A DNA stretch of 7,500 nucleotides from Bacteroidales bacterium UBA1195. Its GTDB lineage: Bacteria > Bacteroidota > Bacteroidia > Bacteroidales > WCHB1-69. Both the position numbers and the translations under genes were made by a program. Below, piece by piece: positions 1 to 5,343 of this stretch. Every line of letters begins with the position of its first letter. Positions within the stretch are counted from its first letter, which is position 1. The notes beneath the pieces are model-generated. The model was not told the origin of the DNA. It made no database searches and saw only the letters and a program-made list of their open reading frames with translations. Location: the NCBI GenBank assembly GCA_002309855.1, contig DBYD01000003.1, positions 55,340 through 62,839 of the forward strand. The letters run 5' to 3'.

Positions 1-1212
1 ACCGTCTTTTCGGTATGGGACACCTACCGCGCCCTGCACCCGCTGCTGACCCTTCTGGATCCGGACCTCGCCACCGACATCGTAAAATCATTTCTGGCCC
101 ATTACAGCCAGAGCCCGCACGGCATGCTGCCCGTCTGGAGCCATAACGGCAACGAGAACTGGTGCATGATCGGTTACCATGGGGTCTCCGTGGTGGCCGA
201 CGCGCTGGAGAAAGGTCTGCTGAAGGGCAGGGAGGCACAGGCGGTCGAGGCGATGCTCTCCTCCTCCAACGTGGCCTATTACGACTTCACCGATATTTAC
301 AAGAAAATAGGATACGTCCCTGTGGACAAAAGCGCCAACGGCATCTCCGTCACTCTGGAGAACGCCTACGAGGACTGGACGGTCTTCAACACCCTTTTCC
401 ATAATGGAAGGAAAACGGAGGCGAGCCTTTACCGGCAGCGTGCGCTGAGCTACCGCAACGTGTTCGACCCGCGCATCGGGTTCGCCCGCGCCCGCTACAG
501 CGACGGCAGCTGGAAGGAGCCGTACAGCCTGCTCTCCACCTACGGGGAGGGCTTCATCGAGGGCAACGGATGGAACTATTCCTTTTATGTGCCGCATGAT
601 GTTTTCGGCCTGATCCGGCAGATGGGCGGAGACGCCGCATTTGTCGCCAAACTTGACACACTCTTCACCATGCACATCCCGGACGCCTTTTTCGCCCAGA
701 CGGAGGATGTCACACGCGAAGGGATGCTTGGCGGATACGTGCAGGGGAACGAGCCGAGCCACCACATCCCCTACCTCTACATGTGGACGTCGCAGCCATG
801 GAAAACCCAGTATTGGGTGCGCGAAATCATGAACAAAATGTACCGAAACCACATGGACGGCCTCTGCGGCAATGACGACTGCGGACAGATGTCGGCGTGG
901 TACATCTTCAGTGCAATGGGCTTTTACCCGGTATGCCCGGGCAGCGGACAATATGTGATCGGCGCGCCGTACATGCCCTACCTTAAACTGCATCTTGGGA
1001 ACGGCAGTGTCTTGGAAATCAAGGCACCGAAAGTGAGCGACAAGAACCGCTACATCCAGTCCGTCACATGGAACGGGGCCGCGTGGGACAAGGCCTACCT
1101 GACCCACCGGCAGCTCTCCGGCGGCGGAGTGCTTGAATTTGTCATGGGTCCGAAACCCAACACAAAGCTGTTCCGCAACAAGGCCGACAAACCCTATTCC
1201 CTGACCGAATAA
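1..1212 (+). CDS. GH92 family alpha-mannosidase, C-terminal part (5' end outside window)
   Basis: Exo-acting GH92 enzymes are calcium-dependent, inverting alpha-mannosidases that remove mannose from N-glycans or yeast mannan, usually in the periplasm or on the surface of Bacteroidales. The frame is open from base 1, so only the last 403 residues are seen, roughly half of a typical 750-residue protein. Visible hallmarks in order: SVWDTYRALHPLL (visible residues 5-17), LPVWSHNGNENWCMIGYHG, an IEGNGWNYSFYVPHD block (near 559) whose Glu is the likely general acid, GNEPSHHIPYLY (near 745), and GNDDCGQMSAWY (near 868) with the paired Asp residues expected of the catalytic base. All key motifs in this half look intact. 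It is followed after 6 bp by an exported protein on the same strand, so co-transcription is likely. The family call is secure; the exact linkage specificity (alpha-1,2, 1,3 or 1,4) cannot be read from the sequence. Confidence 0.95.
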   Translation, partial: TVFSVWDTYRALHPLLTLLDPDLATDIVKSFLAHYSQSPHGMLPVWSHNGNENWCMIGYHGVSVVADALEKGLLKGREAQAVEAMLSSSNVAYYDFTDIYKKIGYVPVDKSANGISVTLENAYEDWTVFNTLFHNGRKTEASLYRQRALSYRNVFDPRIGFARARYSDGSWKEPYSLLSTYGEGFIEGNGWNYSFYVPHDVFGLIRQMGGDAAFVAKLDTLFTMHIPDAFFAQTEDVTREGMLGGYVQGNEPSHHIPYLYMWTSQPWKTQYWVREIMNKMYRNHMDGLCGNDDCGQMSAWYIFSAMGFYPVCPGSGQYVIGAPYMPYLKLHLGNGSVLEIKAPKVSDKNRYIQSVTWNGAAWDKAYLTHRQLSGGGVLEFVMGPKPNTKLFRNKADKPYSLTE

Positions 1213-1218
1213 TCCAAC

Positions 1219-3357
1219 ATGGTTATGGGGAAACGGCTGTTAGTACTTATATTGGCAATATGTCCCCTGCTGGCGACGGCGCAGTCGCACAGCTGGGACG
1301 GACGCAATATTCCCTCAAGGGGAAAATTCCGGATATTGAACATCTTCATAAACATCATCTATGATGTGCATCCCGAAAAGGACCCCTGCCGCAACGAAGA
1401 GGTGATACGATGGCCGGAGGCGACAAAGGAGGGGGTGAACAATTCGGCTGTCCCGAATTATCTGCTGCAGTTCATGGACACATCGTATATACCCGGAAAA
1501 AACAAGGGTGTCATTACCAGACTCTATGGGGAATCCTCCTTCGACCTGCTGCAGCTGACAGCCGACTATATGGTCATTAACCTGAAGGAAAGCCGCATTT
1601 TAGATGAGGCTGAGAGCTTTACCTACAATCTTATCGCAGAAATAGCCATCGACTATGTCAACGCGACCGGAGGCTTCCGGACAGTTTACCGGCACAACAA
1701 CCCCAAAGAATACATCTGGGACAACTCAAAACGGTTCGGATACACACAGGTGCTGTTCCGCAACATCACAGCCGCATACGGCGGCATCAACGGAGGGAGC
1801 GGATTCAGCGGCAAGAACCTCTGGACAGGAAAACTTAAGACCAAATACGGTGAATATGATGTGAGTTACAACGGCACCATGCAGTGCGTGGGCGCAGGCG
1901 ATTTCTTCTCCAACCCGAGCAGCATCATCAAGCACGAACTGTCACATTCGCTGTTCGGCGGCAACAGTTTCCATGCCTCCGGAGGAAACCATAGGGGCTC
2001 CTCCGAACTGATGCCGTTCCTGTCCGTACAGAAAGGCTACGGCCTGATGGGGGCGTCGGAATCGGGGCTGGTCAGCTGCAACGGTTACGAACGGTGGAGG
2101 ATGCACTGGAAACATCCGGATGCGCCGGACTACATCTGCGCACGCAACGCGGACAACAGCGGGTTCCTGCGTTCCGACATATCAAAGGAGGATGGTGCGC
2201 AAACCTTCCTGCTGCGCGATTTTGTCACCTATGGCGATGCGGTCCGCATCCGGCTGCCCTACAAAGGGAACGACAAGGCGTCAAACCAGTACATCTGGCT
2301 GGAGAACCATCAGGTGGGGTACAACGGAAAACTGGACTACCTGCAATATTCCAACCTTTATGACTGCCGTCCCAAAGGCACAGCCGGCATCTACGCCTAT
2401 TACCAGGTGGGTCGCGATGTGCTGGAAGGCAGGGAACAGGATGTTTGGAACCCTGATGAAAGGGACAATCTGAGAATCATTTCCGCCGAGGGCTACTACA
2501 ATTTTAATCTGCGCTTCACACCTGACACCGTATACAGGATCAACTGCGTGAACTATAGTGACCATAACTATGTGATGGTACGTAAGGCGGCAAACCCCTT
2601 CAACGGATACAGTGACCAGGAGAACATGTTTTTCCCGGAGGAGGGAGACAACCGGCTGGGAAAATCCAGCGAACTCTCCATGTGGCGTAAAGTGGTGAAC
2701 GGAAGGGCCGACGACGCCCTGCCATCACTCGGCGACAATCTGGACGCCTTCAGCAAACACACAAAAATCAGCATGGCCACAAACCCAAGCACCTGCAACA
2801 CAAGAACCTATTACAATTCCATGACCGCATGGGGCAGCGACTATAGTGAGAATCCGCGCAACCTCCGCACAACCTTCCTGAGCGGACTGAGCATAGAGAT
2901 GATTCCGCAGAAGGACAGGAACATCCTGGTACGCATCCGATGGGACGATTACGACATTACGGACGACGCCAACTGGACCGGCAACATCGCACTGAAGGAA
3001 AAGGCATTCCTGCAACCCCGCCGCCACCTGCTGCTGACACAGAACCTGACACCCGAACAGCCTTATCGTGACAGTGTCACCGGCCTGTTTGCCCGGCCCA
3101 CCCTGCTGACCTGCGAGGCAGGCTCCGAATTTGTGCTGCAAAGCCATTCCACCATGGAGCTGGAGAAGGGAAGCCGCGTGCTGCTGAAATCAGGAAGCCG
3201 CTTTGAAATTGCGGAGAAGGCGCTGCTGAAGATAGGCAAGGACTGCGTTTTCGAGGTGGAACCCGGCGCCCAACTTATTGTGCACCAGAACGGGAAAATC
3301 AAAAACATCTCCAACGGGAAACTGCTGCTGCACAAAGGGGTGAAGATTCTCAAATAG
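1219..3357 (+). CDS. Exported HExxH metallopeptidase-like protein with C-terminal repeat tail
   Basis: Uncharacterised 712-residue protein. An N-terminal signal peptide is clear (basic GKR, then a hydrophobic stretch, cleavage probably after LLATA near residue 21). At residues 239-252 it has HELSHSLFGGNSFH: H239, E240 and H243 form a zinc HExxH site and H252 could be a third ligand, although the spacing is longer than the classic metzincin HExxHxxGxxH. Downstream YGLMG (M277) could be a Met-turn, and YERWRMHW (290-297) resembles the segment after the active site in M6/immune-inhibitor-A-like proteases. The last 60 residues are short alternating Gly/Lys/hydrophobic repeats (VLLKSGSRFEI, LLKIGKDCVFEV, LIVHQNGKIKNI), typical of small beta-solenoid tails on Bacteroidetes exported proteins. 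The ATG at 1225 (MGKRLL) is an equally plausible start. The gene sits 6 bp after GH92, suggesting joint attack on glycoproteins. Protease activity is inferred. Confidence 0.85.
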   Translation: MVMGKRLLVLILAICPLLATAQSHSWDGRNIPSRGKFRILNIFINIIYDVHPEKDPCRNEEVIRWPEATKEGVNNSAVPNYLLQFMDTSYIPGKNKGVITRLYGESSFDLLQLTADYMVINLKESRILDEAESFTYNLIAEIAIDYVNATGGFRTVYRHNNPKEYIWDNSKRFGYTQVLFRNITAAYGGINGGSGFSGKNLWTGKLKTKYGEYDVSYNGTMQCVGAGDFFSNPSSIIKHELSHSLFGGNSFHASGGNHRGSSELMPFLSVQKGYGLMGASESGLVSCNGYERWRMHWKHPDAPDYICARNADNSGFLRSDISKEDGAQTFLLRDFVTYGDAVRIRLPYKGNDKASNQYIWLENHQVGYNGKLDYLQYSNLYDCRPKGTAGIYAYYQVGRDVLEGREQDVWNPDERDNLRIISAEGYYNFNLRFTPDTVYRINCVNYSDHNYVMVRKAANPFNGYSDQENMFFPEEGDNRLGKSSELSMWRKVVNGRADDALPSLGDNLDAFSKHTKISMATNPSTCNTRTYYNSMTAWGSDYSENPRNLRTTFLSGLSIEMIPQKDRNILVRIRWDDYDITDDANWTGNIALKEKAFLQPRRHLLLTQNLTPEQPYRDSVTGLFARPTLLTCEAGSEFVLQSHSTMELEKGSRVLLKSGSRFEIAEKALLKIGKDCVFEVEPGAQLIVHQNGKIKNISNGKLLLHKGVKILK

Positions 3358-3390
3358 CGTAATGCTGCCGCCTCCGCACTATGGGCGGAA

Positions 3391-3588
3391 ATGTCATGGC
3401 TGTTCGACACCACTCCACAAAACATCACCATACATATCCATAACCTGTATAAAGAAGAGGAACTTGCCAAATCTGCAACTTGTAAGGATTTCTTACAAGT
3501 TCAACACGAAGGGGGGCGTGCCATCCAACGCCGCATCAAGTTTTACAACCTTGATGTGATTATCTCTGTCGGTTATCGCGTGAAATGA
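3391..3588 (+). pseudogene. Truncated RhuM-family (virulence protein RhuM) remnant
   Basis: The reading frame matches an internal part of RhuM-family proteins: MSWLFDTTPQNITIHIHNLY corresponds to the usual 'MAELFGTTxxNITxHI' helix-turn-helix-like segment, and KFYNLDVIISVGYRVK is the family signature. Homology seems to begin a little upstream of the first ATG, around 3379 (WAEM), in a frame running open from the stop of the preceding gene. It ends abruptly at a TGA right after GYRVK, where complete members of about 330 residues continue with a long alpha-helical part. Both the N-terminal strand and most of the C-terminal part are missing, so this is a relic rather than a working gene. It could still make a 65-residue peptide. 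It marks the edge between the GC-rich operon and the AT-rich accessory DNA. Confidence 0.72.
3477..3501. repeat. 10-bp inverted repeat inside the RhuM remnant
   Basis: AACTTGTAAG (3477-3486) and CTTACAAGTT (3492-3501) are perfect reverse complements separated by five bases (GATTT). The arms encode the conserved CKDFLQV stretch of the RhuM remnant, so the symmetry may be chance codon choice. A hairpin of this size could also act on RNA. No T-run follows on the + strand. Confidence 0.4.
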
Positions 3589-3660
3589 ATAACAAAATTC
3601 ATGTTAACAAAAAACACAATAATTCATAGCCATTCACGTTATAATAAAAAAGATAAACGT

Positions 3661-3825
3661 ATGTGTACAATCTTACAGTGTGCCTATTCTGAAGAGGAGG
3701 CAAAGGAATTAACCATACAGCGCGGACGTGAAATCAAAGATGGACGTGTGAAGCTCATTCCGCACGAAGAGTTGATGAATGATATGGAACAACTCTGCAC
3801 AATTCTTTCCGGCAATATCAAATAA
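3661..3825 (+). CDS. Small addiction-module-component-like protein (possible antitoxin fragment)
   Basis: A 54-residue ORF if it starts at ATG 3661 (MCTILQCAYSEEEAKELTIQ); the frame extends back to an ATG at 3601, but those extra 20 residues look like translated leader. The segment RGREIKDGRVKLIPHEELMNDM resembles the C-terminal half of PF09720 putative addiction module components, which typically read 'RxxEIxxGxVxxIPxEEVxxxL' and pair with RelE/ParE-type toxins. The N-terminal helices of that family (about 20-30 residues) are missing and no toxin gene follows, so it is either a shortened orphan antitoxin or a decayed one. Its end, SGNIK-stop, resembles the end of the peptide coded by the 54-bp repeats downstream. 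Family assignment is from memory of the consensus and is tentative. Confidence 0.5.
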   Translation: MCTILQCAYSEEEAKELTIQRGREIKDGRVKLIPHEELMNDMEQLCTILSGNIK

Positions 3826-3870
3826 TTTGAAACACGTTTCTGTTTTGGAACAGGATATTAACAGAGATTC

Positions 3871-3895
3871 AACTACCGAGAAAAACTCGGTAGTT
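3871..3895. terminator. Perfect 10-bp stem-loop, possible terminator or operator
   Basis: AACTACCGAG (3871-3880) pairs perfectly with CTCGGTAGTT (3886-3895) around an AAAAA loop. It lies 45 bp after the stop of the small addiction-module-like ORF, the usual place for a terminator. Downstream of the stem on the + strand comes CGACTTG rather than a T-run, so it is not a textbook intrinsic terminator. A protein-binding palindrome is the alternative. Confidence 0.4.
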
Positions 3896-3923
3896 CGACT
3901 TGAAGAAACAGAACGATACGAAG

Positions 3924-3977
3924 AAATGGTTCGCTTTCAACAGGATGGAGATGACGGCGGAGGAGCTGGTAGGAAAT
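3924..3977 (+). repeat. 54-bp direct repeat, copy A
   Basis: Matches 5103-5156 over 54 bp with two mismatches (3935 T versus C, 3971 A versus T), at an offset of exactly 1179 bp. Read in the frame of AAA 3924 it codes KWFAFNRMEMTAEELVGN, continuing VSS-stop here. Both differences are synonymous (Ala GCT/GCC, Val GTA/GTT), which suggests the repeats are tails of a duplicated coding sequence rather than non-coding DNA. No start codon with a full-length gene is visible upstream: a stop lies at 3891 in this frame. The repeat is more GC-rich than its surroundings. Confidence 0.85.
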
Positions 3978-4035
3978 GTCTCATCATAAATCAGACAAAG
4001 GTTACCACATCCGTCCCATATTTTTTTTAAGAATC

Positions 4036-4067
4036 TGTTCCGCGTATTGGGAAAAGTGGTACTTTTG
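4036..4067 (+). promoter_or_regulatory. Bacteroides-type promoter for the hicB-like gene
   Basis: TACTTTTG at 4060-4067 fits the Bacteroides -7 consensus TAnnTTTG. TGTTC at 4036-4040 stands at the -33 position, and ATTGG lies at 4046-4050. The same blocks with identical spacing occur in the promoter at 5261-5292. The start codon of the HicB-like gene is 24 bp downstream. Confidence 0.6.
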
Positions 4068-4091
4068 CAAAATTTAACACATAACCCTATC

Positions 4092-4283
4092 ATGAATCAT
4101 TGGATGACAAAATATACGGTTATTATTGAAAAAAATCCGGTCACTGGCTGCTACGTGGGCCAGTGCAAACAAATTCCGGAAGCGTTCAGCCAAGGCAGAA
4201 CCGTGGAGGAACTCATGGCAAATATGAAGGAGGCGGTGAGCCTCGCCATTGAGTGCCGCGAGGAGGATTTGTCTTCGGAATAA
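4092..4283 (+). CDS. Orphan HicB-like antitoxin
   Basis: A 63-residue protein of the HicB-like partial RNase H fold. It shows TKYTVIIEKNPVTGCYVGQC (strand, turn, strand) followed by IPEAFSQGRTVEELMANMKEAVSLAIE, the standard 'lPgaxsqGxTxeEAxxNxxEAi' pattern. In type II toxin-antitoxin systems HicB neutralises the mRNA-cleaving HicA. The usual C-terminal DNA-binding domain is absent, which is normal for the short class. No HicA-like ORF of about 60 residues (with the GSHH motif) lies within several hundred bases on either side, so this is an orphan. ATG 4092 is chosen for its position after the promoter; ATG 4104 (MTKYTV) matches typical family starts equally well. The stop lies one base from the convergent stop of the RAYT gene. 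Confidence 0.82.
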   Translation: MNHWMTKYTVIIEKNPVTGCYVGQCKQIPEAFSQGRTVEELMANMKEAVSLAIECREEDLSSE

Positions 4284-4284
4284 A

Positions 4285-4884
4285 TTATACATCAAGGTGA
4301 TTTTCATCCTCTTCCCAATGTGCAACATTATTTTCAATATACCATGCAATGCGGTTCATTTCTGCCGTATTGCGTATTATTCGATCATAATAACGTGTTT
4401 GCCATGCAAATGGAATATTGTTTTTACGGGCAAAAACCGTGGTGGCTATTTTAATTCCACGCACAACGGACGCCAAATTTTTTGATTGTGGCGAAAAACG
4501 ATTCCTAATCTTGTCACCATTGCACATTGTTGTTGTTGTAGAGACGCAATGCATTGCGTCTCTACATTGAAATACAGCATTATAATCTAACGCATTGTAT
4601 TCGTTGACATTAATAACAACAATCAAATGAACATGATTCGGCATGATGACAAATGATGGTATTTCAACATTCATATCGGAACGCATCTGCGGTGTTATGA
4701 CAATTTGTTCCGCCAAATATTTTCTCAACTCCGACAACCGCATTTCACCACATTCAATTTCACCAAAATAATTTTGGCGATACTGTGTGCAGACGGTAAC
4801 AAAAAAAACACCACCTTCGTAACTGTGCCATTCGGCACGTGATGATGGTATACGGTATTTGTTTTGAAACCTATTTTCAGACAT
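4285..4884 (-). CDS. REP-associated tyrosine transposase (RAYT, Y1/HUH family)
   Basis: A 199-residue single-strand DNA transposase relative of IS200/IS605 TnpA. RAYTs act on REP hairpins in their host genome and are usually single-copy and domesticated. Visible features: YEGGVFFVTVCTQYRQNYFG (22-41), the HUH-type metal site MPNHVHLIVV with H84 and H86, KNLASVVRGIKIATT (135-149), PFAWQTRYYDRIIRN (158-172, a RAYT hallmark) and RIAWYIENNVAHW (178-190), where Y182 is the likely nucleophile. The length is normal for the family. Residues 107-116 (CRDAMHCVST) are coded by a perfect 30-bp palindrome in the variable linker between the HUH site and the nucleophile helix. The reading frame is intact, so the protein may be active. 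No flanking transposon ends are needed for RAYTs; candidate REP hairpins lie nearby. Confidence 0.92.
   Translation of the reverse strand: MSENRFQNKYRIPSSRAEWHSYEGGVFFVTVCTQYRQNYFGEIECGEMRLSELRKYLAEQIVITPQMRSDMNVEIPSFVIMPNHVHLIVVINVNEYNALDYNAVFQCRDAMHCVSTTTTMCNGDKIRNRFSPQSKNLASVVRGIKIATTVFARKNNIPFAWQTRYYDRIIRNTAEMNRIAWYIENNVAHWEEDENHLDV
4537..4566. repeat. Perfect 30-bp palindrome within the RAYT gene (REP-like insertion)
   Basis: The arm TGTAGAGACGCAATG (4537-4551) and its exact reverse complement CATTGCGTCTCTACA (4552-4566) adjoin with no spacer. On the minus strand it fills exactly ten codons (107-116, CRDAMHCVST) without disturbing the frame. The arm contains GTAG, the tetranucleotide known from REP elements recognised by RAYTs. 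This suggests a REP-type palindrome that entered its own transposase gene and was tolerated as a loop. Confidence 0.85.
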
Positions 4885-4908
4885 GTGTTTTCATTTTTAT
4901 CATTTTAT

Positions 4909-4928
4909 TAACGGATACATTTCCGTTA
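4909..4928 (-). promoter_or_regulatory. Stem-loop in the 5' leader of the RAYT mRNA
   Basis: TAACGGA (4909-4915) pairs with TCCGTTA (4922-4928) around a 6-base loop. It lies between the predicted -7 box (4937-4944) and the ATG at 4884, so it would fold near the very 5' end of the transcript. This could protect the mRNA or limit translation, as known for leader structures of IS200-type transposase genes. The role here is inferred. Confidence 0.45.
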
Positions 4929-4936
4929 TATTGTCT

Positions 4937-4969
4937 CAAATATAAAAAATCATGTTCCAACCTTCACAA
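4937..4969 (-). promoter_or_regulatory. Predicted promoter of the RAYT gene
   Basis: On the minus strand TATATTTG (4944-4937) fits TAnnTTTG exactly. TTG at 4969-4967 lies near the -33 position, and TTGG (4960-4957) resembles the extra block seen in the other two promoters of this window, though at a slightly longer distance. Transcription would start about 45 bases before the RAYT start codon. Confidence 0.55.
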
Positions 4970-5003
4970 GATGAACAAACCTTATATCAAAGCATTACTT
5001 CTT

Positions 5004-5026
5004 TGAGGTCACAAATTGTGACCTCA
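5004..5026. repeat. 23-bp near-perfect palindrome, candidate operator
   Basis: TGAGGTCACAA (5004-5014) and TTGTGACCTCA (5016-5026) are exact reverse complements around a single A at 5015. The tiny centre disfavours an RNA hairpin loop and favours a site for a dimeric DNA-binding protein, or a cruciform end. It lies about 35-60 bp upstream of the predicted RAYT promoter and about 240 bp upstream of the promoter of the 266-residue gene. No T-run follows. Confidence 0.55.
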
Positions 5027-5102
5027 TGCTGATTATCAGGTTCTTTCTGTTCCGCTAACAGGCCAATCGGTTGCTGAAAGATTAGCATTGAACCTCTGAA
5101 AA

Positions 5103-5156
5103 AAATGGTTCGCCTTCAACAGGATGGAGATGACGGCGGAGGAGCTGGTTGGAAAT
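5103..5156 (+). repeat. 54-bp direct repeat, copy B
   Basis: The second copy of the sequence at 3924-3977 (52 of 54 identical). In frame it codes KWFAFNRMEMTAEELVGN and ends IK-stop (TAA 5163-5165), while copy A ends VSS-stop. A stop at 5097 closes the frame upstream, so at most a 13-residue peptide from ATG 5124 could be made. Together the copies enclose 1125 bp with the HicB-like and RAYT genes. Confidence 0.85.
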
Positions 5157-5187
5157 ATCAAGTAACAGAGGTTGTTACCCCTGTCAC

Positions 5188-5204
5188 CCCGCACTGCGTG
5201 CGGG
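5188..5204. repeat. GC-rich REP-like hairpin
   Basis: CCCGCAC (5188-5194) and GTGCGGG (5198-5204) form a perfect 7-bp GC-rich stem with a TGC loop, inside a GTCACCCCGCACTGCG... context in AT-rich DNA. Such GTCA-flanked CCCGC/GCGGG hairpins are common dispersed repeats in bacterial genomes. It lies within 350 bp of a RAYT gene, which makes a REP identity reasonable but unproven with one copy in view. Confidence 0.5.
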
Positions 5205-5260
5205 AATGTCATTCAGCAGTTCGGAGGTTAAAAGGATAACACTAAGATTTTCCTATGACC

Positions 5261-5292
5261 TGTTCAACATATTGGAAGAAGTTGTATCTTTG
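5261..5292 (+). promoter_or_regulatory. Bacteroides-type promoter for the 266-residue gene
   Basis: TATCTTTG at 5285-5292 is an exact TAnnTTTG -7 box. TGTTC (5261-5265) stands at -33 and ATTGG (5271-5275) between them, at the same spacings as in the promoter at 4036-4067. The gene starts 51 bp downstream, leaving a short A-rich leader. Confidence 0.65.
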
Positions 5293-5343
5293 CAATCGTT
5301 TACTCAACAAAAACGAAGTTATATTTCTAAAACATAATAAAAT

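Larger units (their letters stand above)
4885..5343. other. 459-bp intergenic region with promoters, palindromes and repeat copy B
   Basis: No convincing complete gene lies here. From left to right it holds the RAYT leader hairpin and promoter (minus strand), a 23-bp palindrome, a short open stretch ending near 5099 of unknown origin, the second copy of the 54-bp repeat with its coding tail (KKWFAFNRMEMTAEELVGNIK-stop, split by this record into repeat and stop), a GC-rich hairpin, and the promoter of the 266-residue gene. A 62-codon frame at 5149-5337 runs through the hairpin and promoter and is judged spurious. Confidence 0.7.

Noticed and set aside
88..1107. Long open frame of 339 codons on the minus strand
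   Set aside because: It lies wholly antisense to the GH92 gene, whose conserved motifs are unambiguous; long antisense frames are common in GC-rich coding DNA.
3367..3389. CCGCC / GGCGG pairing after the 712-residue gene as a terminator
   Set aside because: Only five pairs with a long loop and no following T-run; it overlaps the RhuM frame.
4019..4028. T-run as an intrinsic terminator
   Set aside because: No stable stem immediately precedes it, so it is only an AT-rich tract.
3779..4030. 83-codon ORF (+) through repeat copy A
   Set aside because: The repeat's synonymous substitutions support a different frame, and the peptide shows no family resemblance.
4249..4485. 78-codon ORF (+) opposite the RAYT 3' end
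   Set aside because: It overlaps the HicB-like gene and is antisense to the conserved WQTRYYDRIIRN and YIENN motifs of the RAYT.
3477..5204. Several palindromes taken together as a CRISPR array or integron
   Set aside because: The palindromes differ in sequence and are irregularly spaced; no repeated unit with uniform spacers and no integrase or cas gene is visible.
5149..5337. 62-codon ORF (+) with a CHPALRAGMSF stretch
   Set aside because: The distinctive residues come from the GC-rich hairpin, and the frame runs through the clear promoter at 5261-5292.
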